A DNA stretch of 34,371 nucleotides, taken from positions 1 through 34,371 of the forward strand of contig JAEEOK010000055.1 of NCBI GenBank assembly GCA_016284235.1, given 5' to 3'. Shown here piece after piece: positions 17,423 to 26,619 of the stretch. Source of the stretch: Succinivibrionaceae bacterium (GTDB taxonomy: Bacteria > Pseudomonadota > Gammaproteobacteria > Enterobacterales > Succinivibrionaceae). A program made the position numbers and the translations under genes. Each line of letters begins with the position of its first letter. The first letter of the stretch is position 1. The notes beneath the pieces were generated by a model. It had not been told where the DNA came from. It made no database searches and saw only the letters and a program-made list of their open reading frames with translations.

Positions 17423-18463
17423 TTAAATGGTTGTTGGATCCTTGGCCACTGCACGAGCTTCCTGAGCAGAAACCACACCGCTTACAACAAGTTTCTTGAG
17501 ACATGCGTCCAAAGTCTGCATTCCCTGAGCTGCACCGGTCTGTATTGATGAGTACATCTGAGCGATTTTATCCTCACGGATCAGGTTTCTGATGGCCGGC
17601 GTACCAATCATTATTTCATGAGCAGCAACACGTCCGCCCTGCAGTCTCTTAAGCAGGGTCTGAGATATTACGGCATTCAGAGACTCTGAAAGCATGGAGC
17701 GAACCATACCTTTTTCCGCACCAGGGAACACGTCAATAATACGGTCGATGGTTTTTGAAGCTGAGTTTGTATGCAGTGTTCCAAACACGAGGTGACCGGT
17801 CTCGGCGGCGGTCAGAGCCAGACGAATGGTTTCAAGGTCACGCAATTCGCCCACCAGTATGATATCAGGGTCTTCACGAAGTGCCGAACGAAGAGCGTTG
17901 TTGAAGGAGTGTGTATCGCGGTGAACTTCACGCTGGTTTACAAGACAGTTTTTGGAAACATGCACGAATTCGATAGGATCCTCAATTGTAAGAATATGTT
18001 CGTGAAATGACTCATTCACATAATCAATCATGGCCGCCAGAGTCGTTGATTTTCCGGAGCCTGTAGGACCGGTAACAAGAACAAGGCCGCGAGGCGCTTC
18101 AGAAATCTTTTTGAAAATCGGAGGACATTTCAAATCCTCAAGAGAAAGAACCTTACTAGGAATTGTACGGAATACTGCACCGATACCGCGGTTCTGATGG
18201 AACACATTAACACGGAAACGGGCCACACCCGGAAGCGCAAAGGAGAAGTCAACTTCGAGATTATCTTCGAGTTCCTTACGCTGCTGGTCGTTCATGATAT
18301 CGTAAACCAGCTTAAAGACAACCTTATGCTCCATTGGTTCAAGCTCCAACTTTCTCATATCACCGTCGATACGAATCATCGGCATCATTCCGGCTGAAAG
18401 ATGCAAGTCGGAAGCATTGTTTTCCACACTGTATTTCAGTAAGTCTGTTATGTCTATACTCAT
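17423..18463 (-). CDS. pilT: Type IV pilus retraction ATPase PilT
   Basis: PilT is the hexameric motor that depolymerises type IV pili, driving twitching and DNA uptake. Its 346 residues show Walker A GPTGSGKST (132-140), ILTIEDPIEF (157-166), GELRDLET (205-212), the His box GHLVFGTLHT (223-232), and the PilT-specific AIRNLIRE (290-297) needed for retraction in studied homologues. It is divergent from yggS, an arrangement common in gammaproteobacteria. Pilin, PilB, PilC and PilQ genes are not in the window, so assembly machinery must be elsewhere if functional. Confidence 0.96.
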   Translation of the reverse strand: MSIDITDLLKYSVENNASDLHLSAGMMPMIRIDGDMRKLELEPMEHKVVFKLVYDIMNDQQRKELEDNLEVDFSFALPGVARFRVNVFHQNRGIGAVFRTIPSKVLSLEDLKCPPIFKKISEAPRGLVLVTGPTGSGKSTTLAAMIDYVNESFHEHILTIEDPIEFVHVSKNCLVNQREVHRDTHSFNNALRSALREDPDIILVGELRDLETIRLALTAAETGHLVFGTLHTNSASKTIDRIIDVFPGAEKGMVRSMLSESLNAVISQTLLKRLQGGRVAAHEIMIGTPAIRNLIREDKIAQMYSSIQTGAAQGMQTLDACLKKLVVSGVVSAQEARAVAKDPTTI

Positions 18464-18841
18464 TTAAAGCTCCACTCTAGAGTTTATCTACTGTCCATCC
18501 CTAGACATTTTTTTTTTATTATAATGACACCAGCAAAAAAACTTTGTGCCAAAATACAATCAGCGCAGCTGCAAAGCGCAAATTTGGTAAAGTACACTGC
18601 CGATCGCTGTCTATCCGAAGACCAAGGCAGTTTTCTAGTGTTAACTGCATAATTTTAAAAAATGTACACGATTTTTGATATATATTAGTATCTATATTAC
18701 GACACAGATAACGATTTACATCACAGCTTTACCGAAAATATACGGTACAGCAGGCTGGTAATGAAAAGATATAATTGAAGAAACCCGGTGAATTTCACCC
18801 GGAATTACCGTAGGCATCAACTGTTTGATAAAGAAGGTAAA
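18464..18841. other. Divergent pilT/yggS intergenic region
   Basis: About 380 bases carry no gene. On the minus strand a TATAAT (18518-18523) could serve pilT, and on the plus strand a TATAAT (18770-18775) could serve yggS; neither has a convincing -35. A short palindrome GGTGAA-T-TTCACC lies at about 18788-18800, and TACCG/CGGTA arms flank an A-rich loop near 18730-18747. Confidence 0.45.
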
Positions 18842-19543
18842 ATGTCAATCAAGGAAAACTTAAACAGCGTCCTCTCCCAGATAGAGGAGTATCGCCAAAA
18901 ATATAACGTGCAGCAAAAGGTCGAGCTTCTGGCTGTCAGCAAGACAAAACCGTATGAAGATGTTCTTGAAGCGTATCAGGCTGGACAGAGAATGTTCGGA
19001 GAATCTTACGCACAGGAGGCTTGCGAGAAAATAGACAGATTCAAAGACAGCGGGATCAGAGATATCTGTTGGTACTTCATCGGTCCCCTGCAGTCAAACA
19101 AAACGAGATCCGTCGCCGAAAGATTTGACTGGGTTTTAAGCTGTGACAGGGAAAAGATTGCAAAAAGACTGAACGATCAAAGACCTGCAGGAATGCGCCC
19201 GCTTAATATATGCATACAGGTCAACATATCCGACGAGGAGCAGAAAAGCGGAATAGAGGAGAATGAAATTCTTAGTCTTGCCTCGCTGATTTCAAATCTT
19301 TCGAATCTTAAGCTCAGGGGACTGATGGGTATTGCCCTAAACACAGACAACCAGGATATTCTCAAAGATGAATTCATGAATCTTAGAAGAATTTTTGAAA
19401 ACATGAAGAAAATATACCCGTGCGTAGATACACTATCCATGGGCATGACAGCTGATATGGAGCCTGCTGTTGAATGCGGCTCCAATCTTGTTCGCATCGG
19501 AACCAGAATTTTCGGTGCAAGAAACTACAATAAGGACAATTGA
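18842..19543 (+). CDS. yggS: PLP homeostasis protein YggS
   Basis: YggS/PLPBP binds pyridoxal phosphate without known catalysis and influences PLP and amino-acid balance. The 233 residues fit an alanine-racemase-like TIM barrel. The PLP lysine is Lys34 in LLAVSKTKP; GQRMFGESYAQE, WYFIGPLQSNK, LRGLMGIA and SMGMTADMEPAVECGSNLVR follow in family order. I prefer ATG 18842 (MSIKEN), which aligns with homologues and has AAGG just upstream; an ATG at 18788 adds 18 residues. The proC ATG lies 3 bases past the stop, so the two genes are cotranscribed. Confidence 0.93.
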   Translation: MSIKENLNSVLSQIEEYRQKYNVQQKVELLAVSKTKPYEDVLEAYQAGQRMFGESYAQEACEKIDRFKDSGIRDICWYFIGPLQSNKTRSVAERFDWVLSCDREKIAKRLNDQRPAGMRPLNICIQVNISDEEQKSGIEENEILSLASLISNLSNLKLRGLMGIALNTDNQDILKDEFMNLRRIFENMKKIYPCVDTLSMGMTADMEPAVECGSNLVRIGTRIFGARNYNKDN

Positions 19544-19545
19544 AA

Positions 19546-20370
19546 ATGGACAAACGTAAAATAACTTTCATCGGCGGCGGTAATATGGGTCGCGCTCTGG
19601 TCAGCGGGCTCATCGGATCCGGATATCCGAAGGATCTTATCACTGTGGCGGATCAGGACAGCGATAAACTGAAGCGTCTAGAAGCCGAACTTGGTGTAAA
19701 TGTAACAACAGACAATACATCAGCAGCGTCACAGGCCAGTGTGCTCGTGCTTGCCGTCAAGCCTCAGGTAATAGCAGACATGCTCAAAACACTGACATCC
19801 GGCCTTGGAGGCATTGGTGACAGGCTGATCATATCAATGGCTGCCGGAGTTACCATCAACCGTATCAAGGAACTTACCGGCGGTCACGACCGCATCGTGC
19901 GTCTGATGCCTAATACACCAGCTCTGATAGGAAAGGGTGTTACCGGAATGTTTGCATCCTCCAGCGTATCAGCGGATGAAAAAGAATTTGCTGATTCCAT
20001 TCTTAAAGCCGTAGGCCAGCGCGTGTGGGTAGAAAAAGAGGAGGATATGAATACTGTAACAGCAGCTTCAGGATCATCACCTGCATACTTCTTCCTGTTC
20101 ATGCAGTATATGATAGAACACAGCATTGAGCTCGGTCTTACACCTGAGCAGGCTTATACTCTGGTAACGCAATCCGCTCTTGGTGCAGCCGAACTTGCCG
20201 TCAGAAGTCCTGGAGTATCACTTGAGACGCTGAGAGCCCAGGTTACATCAAAGGGAGGAACCACCCACGCTGCAGTAACAGCGTTTGAAGAAAAGAATCT
20301 TAAAAATGCAGTGGATGAAGCGATGGACGCATGCATCAGAAGAGCAAAGGAAATGGAAAAACTGTTCTAA
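19546..20370 (+). CDS. proC: Pyrroline-5-carboxylate reductase
   Basis: ProC reduces pyrroline-5-carboxylate to proline with NAD(P)H. The 274 residues include the Rossmann motif GGGNMG (10-15), VLAVKPQ, RLMPNTPALIGKG, and the C-terminal signature SPGVSLETLRAQVTSKGGTT. The ATG at 19546 has AAGGA 9 bases upstream, inside the yggS end; a TTG at 19540 is too close to that site. The yggS-proC pair is conserved in many proteobacteria. The terminator at 20417-20446 ends the unit before the opposing SPFH gene. Confidence 0.96.
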   Translation: MDKRKITFIGGGNMGRALVSGLIGSGYPKDLITVADQDSDKLKRLEAELGVNVTTDNTSAASQASVLVLAVKPQVIADMLKTLTSGLGGIGDRLIISMAAGVTINRIKELTGGHDRIVRLMPNTPALIGKGVTGMFASSSVSADEKEFADSILKAVGQRVWVEKEEDMNTVTAASGSSPAYFFLFMQYMIEHSIELGLTPEQAYTLVTQSALGAAELAVRSPGVSLETLRAQVTSKGGTTHAAVTAFEEKNLKNAVDEAMDACIRRAKEMEKLF

Positions 20371-20416
20371 TCATCCCGCCCGGGCTGCGTTGCAGACTTC
20401 CGCAGGACCGGAGTGT

Positions 20417-20446
20417 AAAAGGAGGGGCAAATGCCCCTCCTTTTTT
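20417..20446 (+). terminator. Intrinsic terminator after proC
   Basis: A stem with core GGAGGGGC/GCCCCTCC (20421-20428, 20433-20440) and A/T extensions encloses loop AAAT and ends in six T. The A run on the left could also let it stop the opposing gene. Confidence 0.92.
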
Positions 20447-20482
20447 ATCCGTAAATGCCTTACTTGTTTAATCACGAAATGA

Positions 20483-21421
20483 TTACTGTTCCTGCAGATT
20501 CTGCGTCTGGGCGGAAGGTGCAGCATTCTTTTGTAAAATCGAATCGTTGATGCTGAAAATAGGAACAACCCCGGAAGCATCGCCCATAACAGTCTGAGGA
20601 ACAGAGCCGTTCCATTTTTCTGCAATAGTCAGGGCGACCAGCTCTTTGTTGGCTTTCAAAGCCTCTGCCTTAAGTTTGATCGCATTCGCTTCAGCCTCAG
20701 CCTGAACTTTTATTGCATATGCTCTTGCATCAGCCTCAAGCTTCTTGGCCTTATTTGCGCTCTCAGCTCTTGCTACAAGCTGCTGAGACTCGATTTCAAC
20801 CTTTTGCAGTTCGTTCTTAGCTTTCTCCACCTCCTGCTTTTTCTGGGCCGTCTGCTCAATTATGTTCTCGTATGAACGGGAGAAATTAACATCCTCAATC
20901 TGCACGGAAAGAACAACTATCGGATAATCCTTAAGCTGCGCCTTTATATTTGTATCAAGTTCATGACTGAGATCACTTCGTTTCTGCACTATTGTCTGAG
21001 ATGTATAATGACCGAACAGAATTTTTGACGTCTGCTGAATAAGTGGCGAGACAACAGTATAAAAAATAGTGTCGTTAACACCGAAGTGCTTGTATACATC
21101 CTCAATCTTTGAACCGTTGTACTGCCATGTGACCGATATTCTGTATGACTCAATAATCTGCTGATCATATGAATACGCACTCAGCACATTGTTTCTGCCG
21201 TCACCGAACATTGTCTTCTGCACGCGTACACTGTATTTGTGCACCCGCTGAACTCCGGGCACGACAAAATGAAGACCGGGTTCAAATGTACTTGATACCT
21301 CTCCGAAGGTTGTAACTACTCCCTTCTCACCCTCATCAACAACGATAACGGAATTGCTAATCACCATTGCTACAAACAGCAGAACCGCCACCGCTATCCC
21401 AATCTTATACTGTTTATTCAT
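20483..21421 (-). CDS. SPFH/prohibitin-family membrane-anchored protein
   Basis: The 312-residue protein has one N-terminal membrane segment (about 6-25) and an SPFH (band 7) domain: VVDEGEKGVVTTFGEV, then EPGLHFVVPGVQRVHKYSVRVQ. A long helical segment rich in Ala, Glu and Lys (about 205-275, EVEKAKNELQKVEIES and the AEAEANAIKLKAEAL repeat) would form a coiled coil. It ends in a Gln-rich tail. Such proteins assemble ring or cage scaffolds in the membrane; in HflKC they control FtsH. No HflK, FtsH or NfeD partner adjoins, so prohibitin-like is the safer name. ATG 21421 has GGGA 7 bases upstream; a frame start at 21454 is unlikely. It is transcribed against proC and divergently from yggT. Confidence 0.88.
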   Translation of the reverse strand: MNKQYKIGIAVAVLLFVAMVISNSVIVVDEGEKGVVTTFGEVSSTFEPGLHFVVPGVQRVHKYSVRVQKTMFGDGRNNVLSAYSYDQQIIESYRISVTWQYNGSKIEDVYKHFGVNDTIFYTVVSPLIQQTSKILFGHYTSQTIVQKRSDLSHELDTNIKAQLKDYPIVVLSVQIEDVNFSRSYENIIEQTAQKKQEVEKAKNELQKVEIESQQLVARAESANKAKKLEADARAYAIKVQAEAEANAIKLKAEALKANKELVALTIAEKWNGSVPQTVMGDASGVVPIFSINDSILQKNAAPSAQTQNLQEQ

Positions 21422-21631
21422 AACATATCCCAAAGTAAAAAAATCAATCGTCACTAGTTTCTAACTGCAGTGCCGCCATGTCAAATCTGCAGGTTAAAAA
21501 CTATGTTTTCGATCATACGATTCTTAAGCAAATTTCCAGATGACAGAATAATCTTCTGAAATCAGGACGGCACGGACGTGCATTTTCATGCTGTCAGAGA
21601 ATTCTCACTGTTAAGTCCATCACAGATATTA

Positions 21632-21640
21632 TGATATAAT
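21632..21640 (+). promoter_or_regulatory. Extended -10 promoter for yggT-yggU
   Basis: TGATATAAT gives a TGn extension and perfect TATAAT; a weak TTAAGT lies 18 bases upstream. A start near 21647 places the following GC-rich hairpin at the extreme 5' end of the mRNA, about 110 bases before the yggT ATG. Confidence 0.55.
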
Positions 21641-21648
21641 GAGCAGGC

Positions 21649-21668
21649 GGCGGCAGTGAACTGCCGCC
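21649..21668 (+). other. GC-rich hairpin at the 5' end of the yggT leader
   Basis: GGCGGCAG (21649-21656), loop TGAA, CTGCCGCC (21661-21668) form a perfect stem. There is no T run after it, so it is not a normal terminator. Confidence 0.7.
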
Positions 21669-21758
21669 TCGTTTCACGGCACCAGCAGTTTTGAAGGTAA
21701 TACCTCACGCCGTTGCAGACAAATCAATACCGAATCAATCCAAAACAGTGGAGGAACA

Positions 21759-22346
21759 ATGTACGGTCTGCCGTTTTCAGTTTTTTTTTACGGATGGCTC
21801 GTTAACATACTTATTGCCGTATTCATTTTTAGAATATGGTGTCAGGCATGCAACGTAAACATCTATAATCCCATAGCATCGGTTATTCTCAATGCCACAA
21901 GACTTCCAGTCAGGTTTCTGGGCAACAAGGTCATCAACGGGGTCAATCTGTCTGCAATGGCAGCGATAGCTGTTTTACTTGCTTTTAAATATATCGGAAT
22001 CTATACGCTGCTTGATATTCCGTTTGACGAAATGTTTCATCCTGTTTATGTAGTATTCAAGCCGCTCGTCTTCATCATAAGATATACCGGTGCTATATTT
22101 CTCCTTGTTTTAGTCATTGATGCACTGCTTTCATGGTTTGGAGCGAATACTGTGTCACAGTTTACAAGACCGCTGACCGCTCCTATCAGCGAGGTTTTGA
22201 GAAAATTCATTCCGCCTATCGGCATGATTGACATCAGTTTTATCATTCTTCTCATACTGCTCCAGCTTGCCGATTACCTGGCATGTCAGATGCTGTTTAA
22301 GATTTCTCCGGATATGGCCGGTTTTCTGTGGACTCTGATCATATGA
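21759..22346 (+). CDS. yggT: YggT family membrane protein
   Basis: This 195-residue protein contains two YGGT repeats, each with paired hydrophobic helices, at about 5-90 and 98-190. In the first repeat NPIASVILNATRLPVRFLGN matches the pattern NPI-x-P-x-RP-x-LRP; in the second the corresponding stretch is VSQFTRPLTAPISEVLRKFI. The family is linked to osmotic tolerance and cell envelope or division functions in some bacteria but has no defined biochemistry. A GGAGG ribosome site stands before ATG 21759. The stop overlaps the yggU start (ATGA at 22343-22346), showing coupling. Confidence 0.9.
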   Translation: MYGLPFSVFFYGWLVNILIAVFIFRIWCQACNVNIYNPIASVILNATRLPVRFLGNKVINGVNLSAMAAIAVLLAFKYIGIYTLLDIPFDEMFHPVYVVFKPLVFIIRYTGAIFLLVLVIDALLSWFGANTVSQFTRPLTAPISEVLRKFIPPIGMIDISFIILLILLQLADYLACQMLFKISPDMAGFLWTLII

Positions 22347-22642
22347 TGAACCAGGAATTAACCTTAAGAATAGTAGTCCAGCCCAAGTCATCACGGGATG
22401 AATTTGTAGGATGGCTGGATGATGAAATCAAGATAGCTATAACGGCTCCTCCGGTAGACGGCAAGGCAAATGAACATCTCAGAAAGTTTCTGTCTAAACA
22501 GTTTAAGACGGCTCCCAGTAATATAGAAATCATAAGGGGAACCACCGGCAGACACAAGACTGTAAAAATATCAGGCATCAAGAACGAACCTGAAGAATTT
22601 CAGAGATTAATTGAGCAGAAGAACGAGAATTCTGACAAATAA
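22343..22642 (+). CDS. yggU: YggU family (DUF167) protein
   Basis: The 99-residue protein matches DUF167: VQPKSSRDEFVGW, IKIAITAPPVDGKANEHL, and IIRGTTGRHKTVKISG. The biochemical role is unknown. I use ATG 22343 overlapping the yggT stop; a second ATG at 22346 follows directly. The family usually sits beside yggT, as here. The end is followed by 175 bases containing a likely valS promoter. Confidence 0.92.
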   Translation: MMNQELTLRIVVQPKSSRDEFVGWLDDEIKIAITAPPVDGKANEHLRKFLSKQFKTAPSNIEIIRGTTGRHKTVKISGIKNEPEEFQRLIEQKNENSDK

Positions 22643-22698
22643 AAGCGGCATTTCTGCAGCAGGCTGTTTAAAAAATGTGTTTTCTGCACGGCATGGGG

Positions 22699-22704
22699 TA
22701 TAAT
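22699..22704 (+). promoter_or_regulatory. Candidate -10 of the valS promoter
   Basis: A perfect TATAAT stands 113 bases before the valS ATG; upstream -35 matches are weak (TGTGTT region). The leader would be about 105 nt. Confidence 0.45.
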
Positions 22705-22817
22705 CTGCCTTAAATAAACAACACCGATACTTATCATCAGTGAAGCCAGTAAACAGTAATCATCCTTCTGCAAAGAGGAATTAACATTTTCAGCATAACA
22801 TTCTACGGAATTATACA

Positions 22818-25676
22818 ATGGAAAAAACATTTGATTCTCAAGCCATAGAACAGGCTATATACAAGGAATGGGAGGAGAAGGGCTACTTCAAGCCTTCCCG
22901 TGACAGAAATGCAGAACCGTACTGCATTATGCTTCCTCCTCCTAACGTTACCGGAAGTCTGCATATGGGACATGCGTTCCAGCAGACAATCATGGATACA
23001 CTGATCCGATATAACCGCATGCTTGGAAAGAACACACTCTGGCAGGCAGGAACGGACCATGCCGGCATAGCCACTCAAATGGTGGTGGAGCGTAAGATTG
23101 CCGCGGAAGAAGGTAAAACCCGTCATGACTACGGACGCGAGGCTTTTATCGACCGTGTATGGAAATGGAAGGGCGAATCCGGCGGTACAATTACCAGGCA
23201 GATGAGACGTCTCGGAGATTCTGTTGACTGGAGCCGCGAGCGCTTCACCATGGATGAGGGTTTGTCAAAAGCAGTACAGGAAGTATTTATCCGTCTGTAC
23301 CGTGAAGATCTTATTTACCGCGGCAAGCGTCTGGTAAACTGGGATCCCAAACTCCGCACCGCCATCTCTGATCTGGAGGTCGAGAACAGGGAAATAAAAA
23401 GCCATATGTGGCATCTGCGCTATCCTCTTGCAGACGGCAAAAAAACCGCGGACGGAAAGGACTACATTATCGTGGCAACAACCCGTCCGGAGACAATGCT
23501 CGGTGATACTGCTGTTGCAGTCAATCCTGAGGATCCCCGCTACCGCGATCTCATCGGAAGCAAGGTTGTTCTGCCGCTCGTGAACCGTCTGATTCCGATC
23601 GTAGGCGATGAACATGCCGACATGGAAAAAGGCACCGGCTGTGTAAAGATCACACCGGCACACGACTTCAACGATAACGAGGTAGGAAAACGTTGCGGTC
23701 TTCCAATGATCAATGTTCTGACGGAAGATGCCCATATCAGAAACAGTGCTGAAGTATTCACAACAAACGGCGAACCAAGCGACGTTTATTCCGATTATAT
23801 TCCTGAGGAATACAGAGGTCTTGAGCGGTACGAAGCAAGAAAGAGCATAGTTGCAAAATTTGAAGAACTTAATCTTCTTGAAAAAATTGAAGATCACGTC
23901 ATGATGCAGCCGTACGGCGACAGAGGCGGAGTTCCAATCGAACCGATGCTTACGGATCAGTGGTATGTCAGAGCCGGAGTTCTTGCCAAACCGGCAATTG
24001 AAGCTGTTGAAGACGGCAGGATCCAGTTCGTGCCAAAGCAGTATGAAAACATGTATTTTTCCTGGATGCGCAACATCCAGGACTGGTGTATATCCCGTCA
24101 GCTGTGGTGGGGACACCGCATACCGGCATGGTATGACGAATCCGGAAATGTCTATGTGGGAAGAAGCGAGGATGATGTCCGCAGCTTCTATAAACTTGAC
24201 TCCGGTCTTAAACTCAGACAGGATGATGACGTACTTGACACCTGGTTCAGCTCCGGACTGTGGACTTTCTCGACACTGGGCTGGCCTGAAAACACCGAAG
24301 AGCTGAAAACCTTCCACCCTACTGATGTGCTGGTAACCGGATTCGACATTATATTTTTCTGGGTTGCCCGTATGATCATGATGACAATGCACTTCATGAA
24401 GGATGAAAACGGCAACAGCCAGGTACCTTTCAAAACAGTCTACGTGACCGGTCTCATCCGTGATGAGGAAGGTCAGAAGATGAGCAAATCAAAAGGAAAC
24501 GTGCTTGATCCTCTGGATATGATTGACGGTATAAGCATCGATGCTCTCGTGGGAAAACGGACCGGAAACATGATGCAGCCGCAGATGGCGGAAAAAATAG
24601 CCAAACGCACCAGAAAGCAGTTTCCTGAAGGTATAGAAGCTCACGGAACCGATGCACTGCGCTTTACACTTGCAGCACTCGCCTCGACAGGCCGTGATAT
24701 CAACTGGGATATGAAGCGTCTTGAAGGCTACCGCAACTTCTGCAACAAGCTGTGGAATGCAAGCCGCTACGTTCTGATGAATGCAGAAGGAAAGACTGTA
24801 ACCGAACCGGACAGCAGTCTTCTTACCCTGGCTGATCGCTGGATCCTGTCAAAACTGCAGCATACAATCCGCACTGTAACGGAAAGTTTTGCCGCATACC
24901 GTTTCGATCTCGCAGCCTCAGCCATCTACGAGTTTATATGGAATGAATTCTGCGACTGGTACCTTGAGCTTACCAAACCGGTAATCTGGAAGGGAAGCGA
25001 TGAAGAAAAGAATGCAACACTTCATACCCTGCTCACTGTACTGGAAAGTATGCTTCGTATGGCTCATCCAATAATTCCGTTTATAACAGAGGAAATCTGG
25101 AGAAACGTGGCTCCGCTCATCCGCAGTAACTGTAAACCTGAAGATACAATCATGCTTCAGCAGTACCCTAAGGTTGATGACAAACTGATCGATGACAGAT
25201 CTGTAGAGCAGCTGGAGTTCATCAAGCAGCTTATAGTTAATGTAAGAAACATCAGAGCTGAAATGAAGGTAAGCCCTGCTGTCAAACTCAACGTACTGAT
25301 CAAAGCTGCCGGAAATGATTCTGAGTCTGTACTGGAAAACCAGTCTTTCATCAAGGCACTGGCAAATCTTGATTCTATAACTCTGATAGATGACAGTTAT
25401 GCCAAACCTCTTGCTGTAACCAAACTGGTAGGAGATTCTGAAATACTCGTTCCGATGGCCGGACTTATCGACAAAGATGCGGAGATCGAACGTCTCAGCA
25501 AGGAAGCAGAAAAACTGACGGCGGAATGCGACAAGATAAACAACAAACTGTCCAATCCTGCATTTGTCAGCAAAGCTCCTGCTCAGGTTGTATCTAAAGA
25601 GAAGACTCGATTGAATGAGCTTCAGACAAGTTTAGAAAAGATCAGAAAGCAGATAGACGAAATCAGCCGTCTTTAA
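22818..25676 (+). CDS. valS: Valyl-tRNA synthetase
   Basis: ValRS charges tRNA-Val and edits threonine. The 952 residues equal the usual gammaproteobacterial length. Class Ia motifs are HMGH at 49-52 ([14 protein letters not shown]) and KMSKS at 554-558. The editing domain (about 195-340) includes [16 protein letters not shown]. The anticodon-binding domain follows around 680-830. The last 70 residues are a charged coiled coil ([15 protein letters not shown]), the ValRS tRNA-binding arm. ATG 22818 is preceded by GGA 9 bases upstream. Nothing about the gene is unusual except its separation from holC. Confidence 0.97.
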   Translation: MEKTFDSQAIEQAIYKEWEEKGYFKPSRDRNAEPYCIMLPPPNVTGSLHMGHAFQQTIMDTLIRYNRMLGKNTLWQAGTDHAGIATQMVVERKIAAEEGKTRHDYGREAFIDRVWKWKGESGGTITRQMRRLGDSVDWSRERFTMDEGLSKAVQEVFIRLYREDLIYRGKRLVNWDPKLRTAISDLEVENREIKSHMWHLRYPLADGKKTADGKDYIIVATTRPETMLGDTAVAVNPEDPRYRDLIGSKVVLPLVNRLIPIVGDEHADMEKGTGCVKITPAHDFNDNEVGKRCGLPMINVLTEDAHIRNSAEVFTTNGEPSDVYSDYIPEEYRGLERYEARKSIVAKFEELNLLEKIEDHVMMQPYGDRGGVPIEPMLTDQWYVRAGVLAKPAIEAVEDGRIQFVPKQYENMYFSWMRNIQDWCISRQLWWGHRIPAWYDESGNVYVGRSEDDVRSFYKLDSGLKLRQDDDVLDTWFSSGLWTFSTLGWPENTEELKTFHPTDVLVTGFDIIFFWVARMIMMTMHFMKDENGNSQVPFKTVYVTGLIRDEEGQKMSKSKGNVLDPLDMIDGISIDALVGKRTGNMMQPQMAEKIAKRTRKQFPEGIEAHGTDALRFTLAALASTGRDINWDMKRLEGYRNFCNKLWNASRYVLMNAEGKTVTEPDSSLLTLADRWILSKLQHTIRTVTESFAAYRFDLAASAIYEFIWNEFCDWYLELTKPVIWKGSDEEKNATLHTLLTVLESMLRMAHPIIPFITEEIWRNVAPLIRSNCKPEDTIMLQQYPKVDDKLIDDRSVEQLEFIKQLIVNVRNIRAEMKVSPAVKLNVLIKAAGNDSESVLENQSFIKALANLDSITLIDDSYAKPLAVTKLVGDSEILVPMAGLIDKDAEIERLSKEAEKLTAECDKINNKLSNPAFVSKAPAQVVSKEKTRLNELQTSLEKIRKQIDEISRL

Positions 25677-25690
25677 AATGCATAATCTGA

Positions 25691-25729
25691 ATGATAAAAA
25701 AAATCCCCGCAGGGGATTTTTTTTATCAT
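25691..25729. terminator. Symmetric bidirectional terminator after valS
   Basis: A perfect 18-bp inverted repeat (25691-25708 and 25712-25729) with a 3-base centre GCA has a CCCC/GGGG core flanked by eight A and eight T. It should stop valS on the plus strand and the secreted-protein gene on the minus strand. Confidence 0.93.
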
Positions 25730-25784
25730 AAAAGTCATCATCAACAAAATCATCTAAAGCCGGGTATCAGAAGATACCGACTTT

Positions 25785-26609
25785 TTACTTGTGCATGTGT
25801 TCATCCAACTGCTTCTTATTGTATCTGTATGCATCATCAGCAAGTCTGCGCATAAATTTCATAGATTCCTCGTCATTGAGAAGATCGGAGGATATGGATG
25901 TAAGCACATAGTATGGAAAAACAAGATCTCTTAATTCATAGTAATGATAAGTACTGCACTCTGAAAAATTTACACCGTTGTCCAGACGTTCAGCCTTTTT
26001 GCACAAAAGAAGTTTGCCCAGATTATCAAGATATTTGAATTTATCAGTATCCGTATAAATACCGATGGATGATGATATATAACCTTGGCGCTTTTTGTTT
26101 TCATAAAGAACACCTGTCTGCTGAGCCTCGGCATTATCCGTCTCATACGAACTTACAATCCACTCATCAAGAGGATTTGCGATAGGATCCTCATTGAGAA
26201 GATGCTTCGCCATTCTTTCAACCTCCTTGTCGGAAGGATTTGGAGTCAGGGCATATACCTGGGTAAACAAACTGCCGTTATCCAATTTTTTTACAAACCT
26301 GCCGTATACATTCTGCCTGACATCAGGCATATCAGAGGAAAAATCGCAATTATATACTGCGAACGAATCTGAAGTAACATTCTGCTCGCTGCACTTAAAT
26401 TTTTTCGCCAGATTATCAATTTCTTTCGTAACATCATTATAGATGAAGCGCGACACAGCTATTTGAGCTGGGATCATAGGATTATCAAGAATCAGACTGT
26501 CAGCACGATAACTCTTATTCCAGTAGGCAGAAAAATCCTGCATATCAGAAGCGCATGCCGCACCGGCTGCCAGGGAAGCCAAAAGGAAAAACTGCTGAAA
26601 TTTTTTCAT
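25785..26609 (-). CDS. Secreted protein of unknown function with four mature cysteines
   Basis: I do not recognise this 274-residue protein. ATG 26609 starts a clear signal peptide (MKKFQQFFLLASLAAGAACA, cleavage likely after ACA; a lipoprotein box fits poorly). The mature part is polar and probably periplasmic. Four cysteines occur in two pairs (KFKCSEQ and VYNCDF; LLLCKKA and FSECSTY), suggesting two disulfides. There are many Tyr and Asp residues and a His-rich end (DEHMHK). The frame extends back to 26633, but the signal peptide favours 26609. It begins 10 bases after the TSUP permease stop and is probably cotranscribed with it. Confidence 0.65.
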   Translation of the reverse strand: MKKFQQFFLLASLAAGAACASDMQDFSAYWNKSYRADSLILDNPMIPAQIAVSRFIYNDVTKEIDNLAKKFKCSEQNVTSDSFAVYNCDFSSDMPDVRQNVYGRFVKKLDNGSLFTQVYALTPNPSDKEVERMAKHLLNEDPIANPLDEWIVSSYETDNAEAQQTGVLYENKKRQGYISSSIGIYTDTDKFKYLDNLGKLLLCKKAERLDNGVNFSECSTYHYYELRDLVFPYYVLTSISSDLLNDEESMKFMRRLADDAYRYNKKQLDEHMHK

Positions 26610-26619
26610 AATCAACTCA

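Larger units (their letters stand above)
21422..21758. other. Divergent SPFH/yggT intergenic region
   Basis: This 337-base gap holds the yggT promoter (21632-21640) and an 8-bp GC-rich hairpin (21649-21668). I see no gene in the rest and no clear promoter for the SPFH gene. Confidence 0.5.

Noticed and set aside
18518-18560. sigma54-like TGGCAC and TTGCT elements upstream of pilT on the minus strand
   Set aside because: GG and GC are 14 bases apart instead of the required 10, so it cannot be a sigma54 promoter.
23265-24392. 375-codon open frame opposite valS
   Set aside because: It lies entirely antisense to a certain aminoacyl-tRNA synthetase and its translation shows no domain; a coding shadow.
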